Source: JBBROS01 sp965260995 (GTDB lineage: Bacteria; Pseudomonadota; Alphaproteobacteria; Acetobacterales; Acetobacteraceae). From it: a stretch of DNA of 64,000 bases. The translations under genes were made by a program, and so were the position numbers. Positions within the stretch are counted from its first letter, which is position 1. Each line of letters begins with the position of its first letter. The notes beneath the pieces were generated by a model. It saw only the letters and a program-made list of their open reading frames with translations. It did no database searches and was not told where the DNA came from. Of this stretch, positions 55,190-62,632 are shown one piece after another. The DNA lies in the NCBI GenBank assembly GCA_965260995.1, contig CBDHCD010000003.1, positions 2,170,001-2,234,000 of the forward strand, written 5' to 3'.

Positions 55190-55518
55190 CCGGTGGGTAT
55201 GTTCCGGAAGCCGGCGACATCGTCTGGTTGCAATTCGATCCGCAGGCCGGGCACGAGCAGGCCGGGCACCGGCCGGCGGTCGTGCTCAGCCCGGCCAGCT
55301 ACAACGGGCGCGCGGGAATGATCGTTTGCTGCCCGACCACGACCCGGATCAAAGGGTATCCGTTCGAAGTGGCGTTGGCCGGGACGCCGCGAAGCGTGGT
55401 GCTGGCTGATCAGGTGAAGAGCCAGGATTGGCGGGCGCGCAAAGCGACGCGCAAGGGGCGGGTGAGTTCGGCGGAGCTTGCGGAGGTTCGGGGGAAGCTG
55501 GTGGCTTTGATTGGGTGA
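55186..55518 (+). CDS. mazF: MazF-type endoribonuclease toxin
   Basis: 110 residues from GTG 55186, overlapping the mazE stop as GTGA. PemK/MazF features: YVPEAGDIVWLQFDPQAGHE, GHRPAVVLSPASYN (catalytic Arg region), CCPTTTRIKGYPFEV and ADQVKSQDWRARKA (Ser/Asp area). MazF cuts RNA at short sites unless bound by MazE. The gene lies antisense within the atp cluster. Confidence 0.87.
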   Translation: MTGGYVPEAGDIVWLQFDPQAGHEQAGHRPAVVLSPASYNGRAGMIVCCPTTTRIKGYPFEVALAGTPRSVVLADQVKSQDWRARKATRKGRVSSAELAEVRGKLVALIG

Positions 55519-56020
55519 CGGGAGGCAACATAAGGGAGGAATGGTGCCGTTCTTTGTTTGCGTAATCTGAGGTATAGGCGTGCGGTTGAACTTCCCGTGT
55601 GGTAATCCTTCGAAGCAATGTCTCTCCGTTTGAGGATTCGGGTTAGCTGGATCGGTCAAGCTGTAACTTGAACTTCGGCTACGGGTCCGGTGATCAGGCA
55701 TAACCAGTCGAGTAAAGCTTTGCTTGTATTTGACAATGAAGGACAGAGGTAAGGCGAGACATGTTCAATGTTATGGTCACAACAGGCAACAATTTTTGGG
55801 AAAAGGGTGTTTACGAATGGGCCAGAAGCCGAATACTTGAGCATACCAGCCATGCGATCAAAAGCAAATTTGAAAGCCGCGGCGAAAAAGAGCTAGCATA
55901 AATGCTCTCTTTTCCGAATGTTTAATCTAGAAACAAAGCCATTACTTTGCAATTGCTTTATCTACTTAGAAGATAACCTTTTTAAGTCGCTTTGCCAAGG
56001 ACATACGCAACCCTGCACTT
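55519..56020. other. 502-base AT-rich gap between mazF and atpG
   Basis: Base composition falls sharply from about 55540 to 56010. No conserved gene is recognised except a 46-codon frame (55761-55901). A 65-residue minus-strand frame (55656-55853) is unconvincing. No clear terminator or promoter could be assigned. Confidence 0.6.
55761..55901 (+). CDS. Candidate 46-residue small protein in the AT-rich gap
   Basis: ATG 55761 to TAA 55899-55901, with AAGGCGAG four bases before. The product is soluble and protein-like: MFNVMVTTGNNFWEKGVYEW, then ARSRILEHTSHAIKSKFESR, ending GEKELA. It has no recognised family. Base use is AT-rich, unlike its neighbours. It could be a remnant of transferred DNA or a real small gene. 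Confidence 0.35.
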   Translation: MFNVMVTTGNNFWEKGVYEWARSRILEHTSHAIKSKFESRGEKELA

Positions 56021-56905
56021 CTAAACCGCTTCCGCCCCCGAGATGATCTCGATCAGCTCGCGGGTGATGCCCGCCTGGCGGGTGCGGTTGTAGTTGAGGG
56101 TGAGCTTGTTGATCATCTCGCCGGCGTTGCGGGTGGCGTTGTCCATCGCTGACATCCGCGCGCCCTGCTCGCCCGCGCCGCTCTCGATCAGGGCGCGGAA
56201 CAGCTGAATCGCCATGTTGCGCGGCAACAGGGCGGCGAGGATCGCCTCCTCGTCCGGCTCGAACTCGTAGAGCGCGCCCGCCCCGGCCGGCGACCCGGCC
56301 GCCTCGGCGTCCACTTGCAGCGGGATCAACTGCTGCTCTGTCGGCACCTGGCTGATGACCGAGACGAACCGGTTGTAGATGACGGTGCAGACGTCGAACT
56401 CGCCCGCCGCGAGCATGGCGGCGACGCGCTCGCCGATCTCGGCCACGTCACCGAACTCGATCCGCTTCTTGCCGGCGAAGCTGTACTCGCCCACCAGCCG
56501 GCTCGCGTACTCGCGCCGCAGGTAGTCGCGGCCCTTGCGGCCGACCGTCAGCACCTTGACCGTCTTGCCCGCGGATTCGAGCCGCTGGATGGCGGTGCGC
56601 GCGGCGCGGCCGACGTTGGTGTTGAAGCCGCCGGCGAGGCCGCGGTCGGCGGTGACGACCACCAGCAGGTGGGTCTGGTCGCGGCCGGTGCCGACCAGCA
56701 TCGGTGGCGCGGTCGGGCTGTTGACCGCACTCGCCGCGAGGGCGGCCAGCATGCGCTGCATCCGCTCGGCGTAGGGCCGGGCCGCCTCGGCTTGGGACTG
56801 GGCGCGCTTGAGCTTGCTCGCCGCCACCATCTTCATCGCCGAGGTGATCTTGCGCGTCGACTTCACGCTGTTGATGCGGGCGCGCAGCGCCTTGAGGCTG
56901 GCCAT
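56021..56905 (-). CDS. atpG: F1 ATP synthase gamma subunit
   Basis: 294 residues, the central stalk. N-terminal LRARINSVKSTRKITSAMKM and C-terminal ARMSAMDNATRNAGEMINKL with RQAGITRELIEIISGAEAV are the coiled-coil ends; TADRGLAGGFNTNV is a family block. atpA lies 12 bases upstream; the usual next gene atpD is displaced 2.2 kb downstream. Confidence 0.97.
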   Translation of the reverse strand: MASLKALRARINSVKSTRKITSAMKMVAASKLKRAQSQAEAARPYAERMQRMLAALAASAVNSPTAPPMLVGTGRDQTHLLVVVTADRGLAGGFNTNVGRAARTAIQRLESAGKTVKVLTVGRKGRDYLRREYASRLVGEYSFAGKKRIEFGDVAEIGERVAAMLAAGEFDVCTVIYNRFVSVISQVPTEQQLIPLQVDAEAAGSPAGAGALYEFEPDEEAILAALLPRNMAIQLFRALIESGAGEQGARMSAMDNATRNAGEMINKLTLNYNRTRQAGITRELIEIISGAEAV

Positions 56906-56917
56906 CGGCTCGGGTCC

Positions 56918-58450
56918 TCAGGCGAAGGACTTGGCGAAGCCGTCCAGGAACCCGGCCAGCGTCTTCTCCACGTCCGGCTTCATCTCGCGACTGTCGCGGA
57001 TGCTGCTCAGCACGTCCGGCTCGCGCGTGCGCAGGTCGGCGATCATCTGGCGCTCGAATGCGCTCACCTTGTCGACCGGCAGCGCGTCGAGGTAGCCCTT
57101 AGTGCCGGCGTAGATGCTGACCACCTGCTCCTCGACCGGCATCGGGCTGAACTGCGGCTGCTTCAGCAGCTCGGTCAGGCGGGCGCCGCGGGCGAGCAGT
57201 TGCTGGGTCGAGGCGTCGAGGTCGGAGGCGAACTGCGCGAAGGCGGCCATCTCGCGATACTGGGCCAGCTCCAGCTTGATGCTGCCCGCCACCTTCTTCA
57301 TCGCCTTGATCTGGGCCGAGGAGCCGACCCGGCTGACGGACAGGCCGACGTTCACCGCCGGGCGGATGCCGCGGAAGAACAGCTCGGTCTCGAGGAAGAT
57401 CTGGCCGTCGGTGATGGAGATGACGTTGGTCGGGATGTAGGCGGAGACGTCGCCGGCCTGGGTTTCGATCACCGGCAGGGCGGTGAGCGAGCCGTTGCCC
57501 ATCGCGTCCGACATCTTGGCGGCGCGCTCCAAGAGGCGGCTGTGCAGGTAGAACACGTCGCCGGGGTAGGCCTCGCGGCCCGGCGGGCGGCGGAGCAGGA
57601 GCGACATCTGGCGGTAGGCGACGGCCTGCTTCGACAGGTCGTCGTAGCAGATCATGGCGTGCATCTTGTTGTCGCGGAAGTACTCGCCCATCGTGCAGCC
57701 GGTGTAGGGGGCGAGGAACTGCATCGGGGCCGGGTCGGACGCGGTGGCGGCGACGACGATGGAGTATTCCATCGCGCCGTTCTCCTCCAGGGTGCGGACG
57801 AGCTGCGCGACGGTCGAGCGCTTCTGGCCGATGGCGACGTAGATGCAGTAGAGCTTGGCGCCCTCGTCGTCGCCGGCGTTGATGGTGCGCTGGTTGATGA
57901 TCGCGTCGATCAGCACCGCGGTCTTGCCGGTCTGGCGGTCGCCGATCACCAGCTCGCGCTGGCCGCGGCCGATCGGGATCAGGGCGTCGATGGCTTTCAA
58001 CCCGGTCTGCATCGGCTCGTGGACCGACTTGCGCGGGATGATGCCGGGGGCCTTGACCTCGACGCGGCTGCGGGTCACGTCGGTCAGCTCGCCCTTGCCG
58101 TCGATGGGGTTGCCGAGGCCGTCCACCACCCGGCCGAGCAGGCCGCAGCCCACGGGGACGTCCACGATGTCGCGGGTCCGCGTCACCGTGTCGCCCTCGC
58201 GGATGCGGGTGTCGTCGCCGAACACCACGATGCCGACGTTGTCGGTCTCGAGGTTCAGCGTCATGCCTTTCACGCCGGCGGAGGGGAACTCCACCAGCTC
58301 GCCCGCCATCACGTTCTGCAGGCCGAACACCCGGGCGATGCCGTCGCCGACCGAGAGCACCTGGCCGGTCTCGGCGACGTTCTGCTCGGTGTCGAACGAG
58401 GCGATCTGCTTCTTGAGGATGTCCGAGATCTCGGCGGGACGGATTTCCAT
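56918..58450 (-). CDS. atpA: F1 ATP synthase alpha subunit
   Basis: 510 residues with P-loop GDRQTGKT at 170-177 and the signature PAVNVGLSVSRVGS. Its start ATG shares one base with the atpH stop (TGATG). Alpha forms the non-catalytic nucleotide sites of the hexamer. Confidence 0.98.
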   Translation of the reverse strand: MEIRPAEISDILKKQIASFDTEQNVAETGQVLSVGDGIARVFGLQNVMAGELVEFPSAGVKGMTLNLETDNVGIVVFGDDTRIREGDTVTRTRDIVDVPVGCGLLGRVVDGLGNPIDGKGELTDVTRSRVEVKAPGIIPRKSVHEPMQTGLKAIDALIPIGRGQRELVIGDRQTGKTAVLIDAIINQRTINAGDDEGAKLYCIYVAIGQKRSTVAQLVRTLEENGAMEYSIVVAATASDPAPMQFLAPYTGCTMGEYFRDNKMHAMICYDDLSKQAVAYRQMSLLLRRPPGREAYPGDVFYLHSRLLERAAKMSDAMGNGSLTALPVIETQAGDVSAYIPTNVISITDGQIFLETELFFRGIRPAVNVGLSVSRVGSSAQIKAMKKVAGSIKLELAQYREMAAFAQFASDLDASTQQLLARGARLTELLKQPQFSPMPVEEQVVSIYAGTKGYLDALPVDKVSAFERQMIADLRTREPDVLSSIRDSREMKPDVEKTLAGFLDGFAKSFA

Positions 58451-59049
58451 CAGGCGGCACCCTTCATGGCGTATTGGAGGCGCTGGAGGCGCGATTTGAG
58501 GCTGGTGTCGTAGAGGCGCGCGCCGATCCGCACCACGAGCCCGCCGAGCAGGCCGGGATCGACGCTGTCCTTGATGTTGACGCTGCCGTAGCCCGCCTCG
58601 ATCAGCCGGGCGCGCAACTGCTCGCGCTGCACCGTGCTGAGCGGATGGGCGCTGGAGACATAGGCGACGACGACGCCGCGCTTCTGCGCCACCAGGGCGG
58701 CGAAGGCGGCGACGATCTGGCGCAGCACGCCGAGGCGGCGGTTGTTGGCGACGACGCCGGCGAAGTCGCGCACCAGCTTGCTGAACCCTTGCTGCTCCAG
58801 CACGGCGTCGGTCGCGGCGCGGGCCTGGGTCACGTCGATCAGCGGGCTGCCCAGCAGGCGGCGGAGGTCGGCGCTCTCGTCGATCAGCTTGCCCAGCTGC
58901 TCCATCTCGCCCACGGTCTGGTCGAGGGCGCGGGTGTCTTCCGCTTGCGAATACAGGGCGGTGGCGTAGCGGTCGGCGAGGCCGCCGCCGGAGGTCGTGC
59001 TGCCAGAGGCCACGAAGTCAGGTCCCGTCCGAGAGGTTCGACCGGCCAT
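58450..59049 (-). CDS. atpH: F1 ATP synthase delta subunit (peripheral stalk)
   Basis: 199 residues from the ATG at 59049. Blocks: LADRYATALYSQAED, VRDFAGVVANNRRLGVL and SVDPGLLGGLVVRIG. A GTG at 59013 would give MASGSTTSGGGLADRYATAL, closer to the usual AtpH start, and may be the true one. First gene of the atp group; its leader holds three 29-bp repeats and a strong upstream ribosome site (see findings). Confidence 0.93.
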   Translation of the reverse strand: MAGRTSRTGPDFVASGSTTSGGGLADRYATALYSQAEDTRALDQTVGEMEQLGKLIDESADLRRLLGSPLIDVTQARAATDAVLEQQGFSKLVRDFAGVVANNRRLGVLRQIVAAFAALVAQKRGVVVAYVSSAHPLSTVQREQLRARLIEAGYGSVNIKDSVDPGLLGGLVVRIGARLYDTSLKSRLQRLQYAMKGAA

Positions 59050-59071
59050 TTGCCGGACGCCCGGCGTCTAT

Positions 59072-59150
59072 CATAGGGGCCTTGCCGCCGCAACGGCCTG
59101 CATAGGGGCCTTGCCGCCGCAACGGCCTGCATAGGGGCCTTGCCGCCGCC
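59072..59150. repeat. 29-bp direct tandem repeats (2.7 copies) in the atpH leader
   Basis: Identical units at 59072-59100 and 59101-59129 and a partial third (59130-59150), each starting CATAGGGGCCTTGCCGCCGC. No spacers, so not CRISPR. They lie 20-100 bases upstream of atpH. Confidence 0.92.
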
Positions 59151-59281
59151 GCGGCCAGCGTGGGGGCCGCCGGGGCCTGGCGGGGCGCGCGCCGTCCCGC
59201 CTCGCCGCATTAAGACCTCCTTAAGGCGGGGCGGCTAACCAGGAGGCCGGCCGAAGCACCCGATGGCGTGAGCGCTCGCGA

Positions 59282-62200
59282 ATGGCGATGAAGACCTGGA
59301 CAGGCTTGAGCGGCGACCCGTGGGCGAGCGCGTCCGACTGGACGCCCTCGGGGCCGCCCGCCGCCGGCGACGACGTGGCCATCACCGGCCGTCTCGGCAC
59401 CGAGCCTGGCTCGGCCGACGCCTACGCCAAGCTGGGTGGCCCGGGCAGCGCCGCCAGCCTGTCGCTGTTCGGCAACGTCGCGCTGAGCGGCACCTTCGAC
59501 GCCCGGGCGCTGTTCGTCGGCGACGCCGACACCCCGGCCGCCCTGCTGCTCGCCGCCAGCCGACTGGCCACGGCCTCGCTCATCGTGCTGAACGGCGAGG
59601 TGCGGGTGAGCGGGGCCGGGGCCACCCTGACGGTCGCCGGCGGCGTCACCCTCGGCGGCGTCCGGCGCGACCCGGCCTCCTTCGCCGCCAACGCGCTGAC
59701 GCTCGCCGCCGGGGCCAGGCTGCAGGCCGGCAGCCTGGCGCTGTCCCCCTCCTCGCTCGGCGTCACCGACGTGATCGCCGTCGACGAAGCCTCCAGCCTC
59801 GAGGTCGGCACCGCCGGCAGCGCCGCGGCCGGCAAGCTCACCATCGACGCCGGGCGCACCCTGAGCGGCGCCGGCGTCGTCTCCGCCAGCCGCGGCATCC
59901 TGAACCAGGGCACCGTCCTGGCGCAGGGCGGCGCGCTGATCCTGTCCAGCGTGGTGTCCGGGACCGGGCAACTGCGCATCGCCGACGGGGCGACGCTCTC
60001 GCTAACCAGCGCCGCGGGCGCCAGCACCGCGCCGGTCGCCTTCCTCGGCGCGGCCGGCACGCTGTCGATCGGCCGCTACGCCTCCAACATCGGCGCGGCC
60101 GGCACCGGCCTCAACCAGCAGGGCGTCATCAGCGGCTTCGTCCGGGGCGACACCATCCATTACGGCAGCGACGGCACGATCAGCGCCGTCCGCTACCAGG
60201 CCGGCGGCACCGGCACCGGCACTGGCACCGGCACTGGCACTGGCAGCCTCACCCTGATCAGCGGGGCCACGACGGTCGGCTACCTGACCCTCGCCGGCAG
60301 CTACGCCGCCTCCAGCTTCCAGGTCACGCCCGGCATCGCCTCCGGCTACGACATCGTCCTCGCCGCCAGCACGCCCGGGCCTGGTCCCGCCGGTCCCGGC
60401 ACGGCAGCGCCCGATCCCTACCGATGGAGCGCCGGCGGCAGCGGGAGCTGGACCAACGCCGCCGCCTGGACCGACCTCGCCGCTGCTGGCCCCTCCACTC
60501 CTGGCTCCTCCACTCCTGGCCCCTCCACTCCTGGCCTGGCCGGCGTCGCGCCGGGCCGCAACAACCCCGTCACCATCGCCAACCGCTCGGCCACCGGCTA
60601 CCAGGTCGTCACCGGCCCGGGCGACTCGTCCAGCCTGACGCTGCTGGGCAGCACGACGCTGGACGGCGCGTTCGCGACCGGGGCGCTCGCCGTGGGCGCG
60701 GCCGACACTCCCGGCGCGCTGAGCCTCGCCGCCGGCACCACCCTCGCCGCCGCCACCGCCACCCTGCTCTACGGCCCGTTGCAGGCGACGGGCATCGGCA
60801 CCCGGCTGAGCGTGGCCGGGGCCGTGACGCTCGGCGGGCCGCGCGCCTACGGCACCGCCTTCTCCGCCAACGTCCTCGCCGTCAACGCCGGCGCGGCGCT
60901 GCGGGCGGGCGGCCTCGTTCTCGTCGAACCAGCCAGCGGCGGCACCAGCAACGCCGTCATCGTCGATGCCGAGTCGAGCGTCGAGATCGGCGTCGCCGGC
61001 ACCGCCGCCGCCGGCACCCTGACGGTCGATCCCGGCCGGGTCGTGGCCGGGTCGGGCAGCCTCTCGGCGGCCGGGGGCATCGTCAACGGCGGCACGATCC
61101 TGGCCCAAGGCGGCGCGCTGCGCCTGTCAAGCCCGGTGTCCGGCCCCGGCACCCTGCAGATCGGCGCGGGCGCCACGCTGGCCCTGCTCGGGACCCGGGC
61201 GGCCAGCACCGCGCCGGTCAGCTTCGCGGGGCCGGGCGGCACGTTGCAGGTCGCCGCCGACGGCTTGTCGGCGCAAGGCCCGATCAGCGGCTTCCTCCCC
61301 GGCGACGTCATCAACTACGCCGGCGACGCCGCGATCACCGGGGCCATCACCGGCGCGACCTACCGCCCCGGCGGCGACGGGCGCGGCACTTTATCGCTGA
61401 CGGGGTCGCTGACGGGCGGCGGCGCGGTGGTCGGGACGCTGACCCTCGCCGGGGCCTACGACGGCTACCGGTTCCAGGTCACGCCGGCCGCCAGCTACGG
61501 CTACGACGTCCGCATCACCTTCGCCGACCCGCTGTTCGACTCCGCCTACTACCTGTCGCGCTACGCCGACGTGAAGGCGGCCGGGGCCGACCCCTACCAG
61601 CACTACATGCAGTACGGCTGGCGCGAGGGCCGCGACCCCGACCCGCTGTTCAGCACCCGCTACTACCTGGCCAACACCCCGGGCCTCGCCGCCTCGGGCG
61701 CGAACCCGCTGCTCGACTTCGAGCAGGGCGGCTGGCAGGCGGGCCGCAACCCGTCCGCCGCCTTCAGCCTGGGCAGCTACCTGAGCGCCTACCCGGACGT
61801 GAAGGCCGCCGGCGTCAACCCGCTGCTGCACTTCCTGACCGTGGGCCAGGCCCAGGGCCGCGCCTCCTTCCCGGTGGCCGGGCCCGCCGATCCCGGCGTC
61901 GACGCCGCCTACTACTACGCGACCTACGCCGATGTCAGGACCGCCGGCATCGACGCCGGCGCGCACTACCACGCGAGCGGCGCGCGTGAGGGCCGCAACC
62001 CGAACGCCTGGTTCGACACCCGGTATTACCTGGCCCAGAACCCCGACGTCGCCGCCGCGGGGGCCGATCCGCTGCTGCACTACGAGCAGTACGGCTGGCG
62101 CGAGGGCCGCGAGCCGAGCCTGCTGTTCTCCGACCGCGCCTACCTCGCCAGCTACGCCGACGTCCGGGCGGCCGGGGTCAACCCGCTGCTGCACTACATC

Positions 62201-62626
62201 GGCTACGGCAAGGCCGAGGGCCGCGTCGCCGCCCTGCCCGGCGGCGACGCCCCGGCCGACCCGCTGGTCGACGCCGCCTACTACGACACCCAGCTCGGCG
62301 CGACGCTGATCCCCGCCGGCGCGGCCGGCGCCCGCCAAGCCGCCTGGAGCTACGACGCCTCCGGCTGGCAGCGCGGCCTCGACCCGGACGCCTGGTTCGA
62401 CACCAAGTACTACCTGGCGCACAACCCCGACGTCGCCGCCGCCCACGTCAACCCCTTGCTCCACTACGAGGGCTACGGCTGGCGCGAGGGCCGCGACCCG
62501 TCGGCGGCGTTCAGCGTCGCGAAATACCTCGGCGCCTACGCCGACGTGCGGGCGGCCGGCATCGAGCCGTTGCAGCATTACGTGCTGCACGGCCAAGCGG
62601 AAGGCCGGGTGGCCTTCGCCGCCTGA
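59282..62626 (+). CDS. Large repeat protein: two beta modules plus nine Tyr-rich repeats
   Basis: 1114 residues, no signal peptide or cysteine-rich part. Residues 1-365 and about 380-745 are two copies of one beta-solenoid-like module: each starts with a Trp-rich W-x-G...W motif, has long Ala/Gly/Ser/Leu/Thr strands (TLTVAGGVTLGG; RLSVAGAVTLGG), ILAQGGALxLSS, and ends YDxxFQVTP...YGYDV-like. Residues 750-1114 are nine repeats of about 38-45 residues of the type FDxxYYLAxNPDVAAAGxxPLLHY, then GWREGRDP. Similar repeats occur in secreted surface proteins of Alphaproteobacteria. Type I or other signal-less export is likely but not shown. It is divergent from atpH. Confidence 0.72.
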   Translation: MAMKTWTGLSGDPWASASDWTPSGPPAAGDDVAITGRLGTEPGSADAYAKLGGPGSAASLSLFGNVALSGTFDARALFVGDADTPAALLLAASRLATASLIVLNGEVRVSGAGATLTVAGGVTLGGVRRDPASFAANALTLAAGARLQAGSLALSPSSLGVTDVIAVDEASSLEVGTAGSAAAGKLTIDAGRTLSGAGVVSASRGILNQGTVLAQGGALILSSVVSGTGQLRIADGATLSLTSAAGASTAPVAFLGAAGTLSIGRYASNIGAAGTGLNQQGVISGFVRGDTIHYGSDGTISAVRYQAGGTGTGTGTGTGTGSLTLISGATTVGYLTLAGSYAASSFQVTPGIASGYDIVLAASTPGPGPAGPGTAAPDPYRWSAGGSGSWTNAAAWTDLAAAGPSTPGSSTPGPSTPGLAGVAPGRNNPVTIANRSATGYQVVTGPGDSSSLTLLGSTTLDGAFATGALAVGAADTPGALSLAAGTTLAAATATLLYGPLQATGIGTRLSVAGAVTLGGPRAYGTAFSANVLAVNAGAALRAGGLVLVEPASGGTSNAVIVDAESSVEIGVAGTAAAGTLTVDPGRVVAGSGSLSAAGGIVNGGTILAQGGALRLSSPVSGPGTLQIGAGATLALLGTRAASTAPVSFAGPGGTLQVAADGLSAQGPISGFLPGDVINYAGDAAITGAITGATYRPGGDGRGTLSLTGSLTGGGAVVGTLTLAGAYDGYRFQVTPAASYGYDVRITFADPLFDSAYYLSRYADVKAAGADPYQHYMQYGWREGRDPDPLFSTRYYLANTPGLAASGANPLLDFEQGGWQAGRNPSAAFSLGSYLSAYPDVKAAGVNPLLHFLTVGQAQGRASFPVAGPADPGVDAAYYYATYADVRTAGIDAGAHYHASGAREGRNPNAWFDTRYYLAQNPDVAAAGADPLLHYEQYGWREGREPSLLFSDRAYLASYADVRAAGVNPLLHYIGYGKAEGRVAALPGGDAPADPLVDAAYYDTQLGATLIPAGAAGARQAAWSYDASGWQRGLDPDAWFDTKYYLAHNPDVAAAHVNPLLHYEGYGWREGRDPSAAFSVAKYLGAYADVRAAGIEPLQHYVLHGQAEGRVAFAA
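60208..60246. repeat. Gly-Thr hexanucleotide microsatellite in the repeat protein
   Basis: About six tandem GGCACC/GGCACT units encoding (Gly-Thr)n near residues 309-322. A second, 15-bp Ser-Thr-Pro-Gly type repeat lies at about 60490-60535. Both keep the frame when copy number changes. Confidence 0.85.
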
Positions 62627-62632
62627 CGCCGG

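Noticed and set aside
55656..55853. 65-residue minus-strand frame in the AT-rich gap
   Set aside because: No convincing ribosome site and no protein-like composition compared with the plus-strand 46-residue frame.
59072..59150. Tandem repeats as a CRISPR array
   Set aside because: Units are contiguous with no spacers and no cas genes are near.
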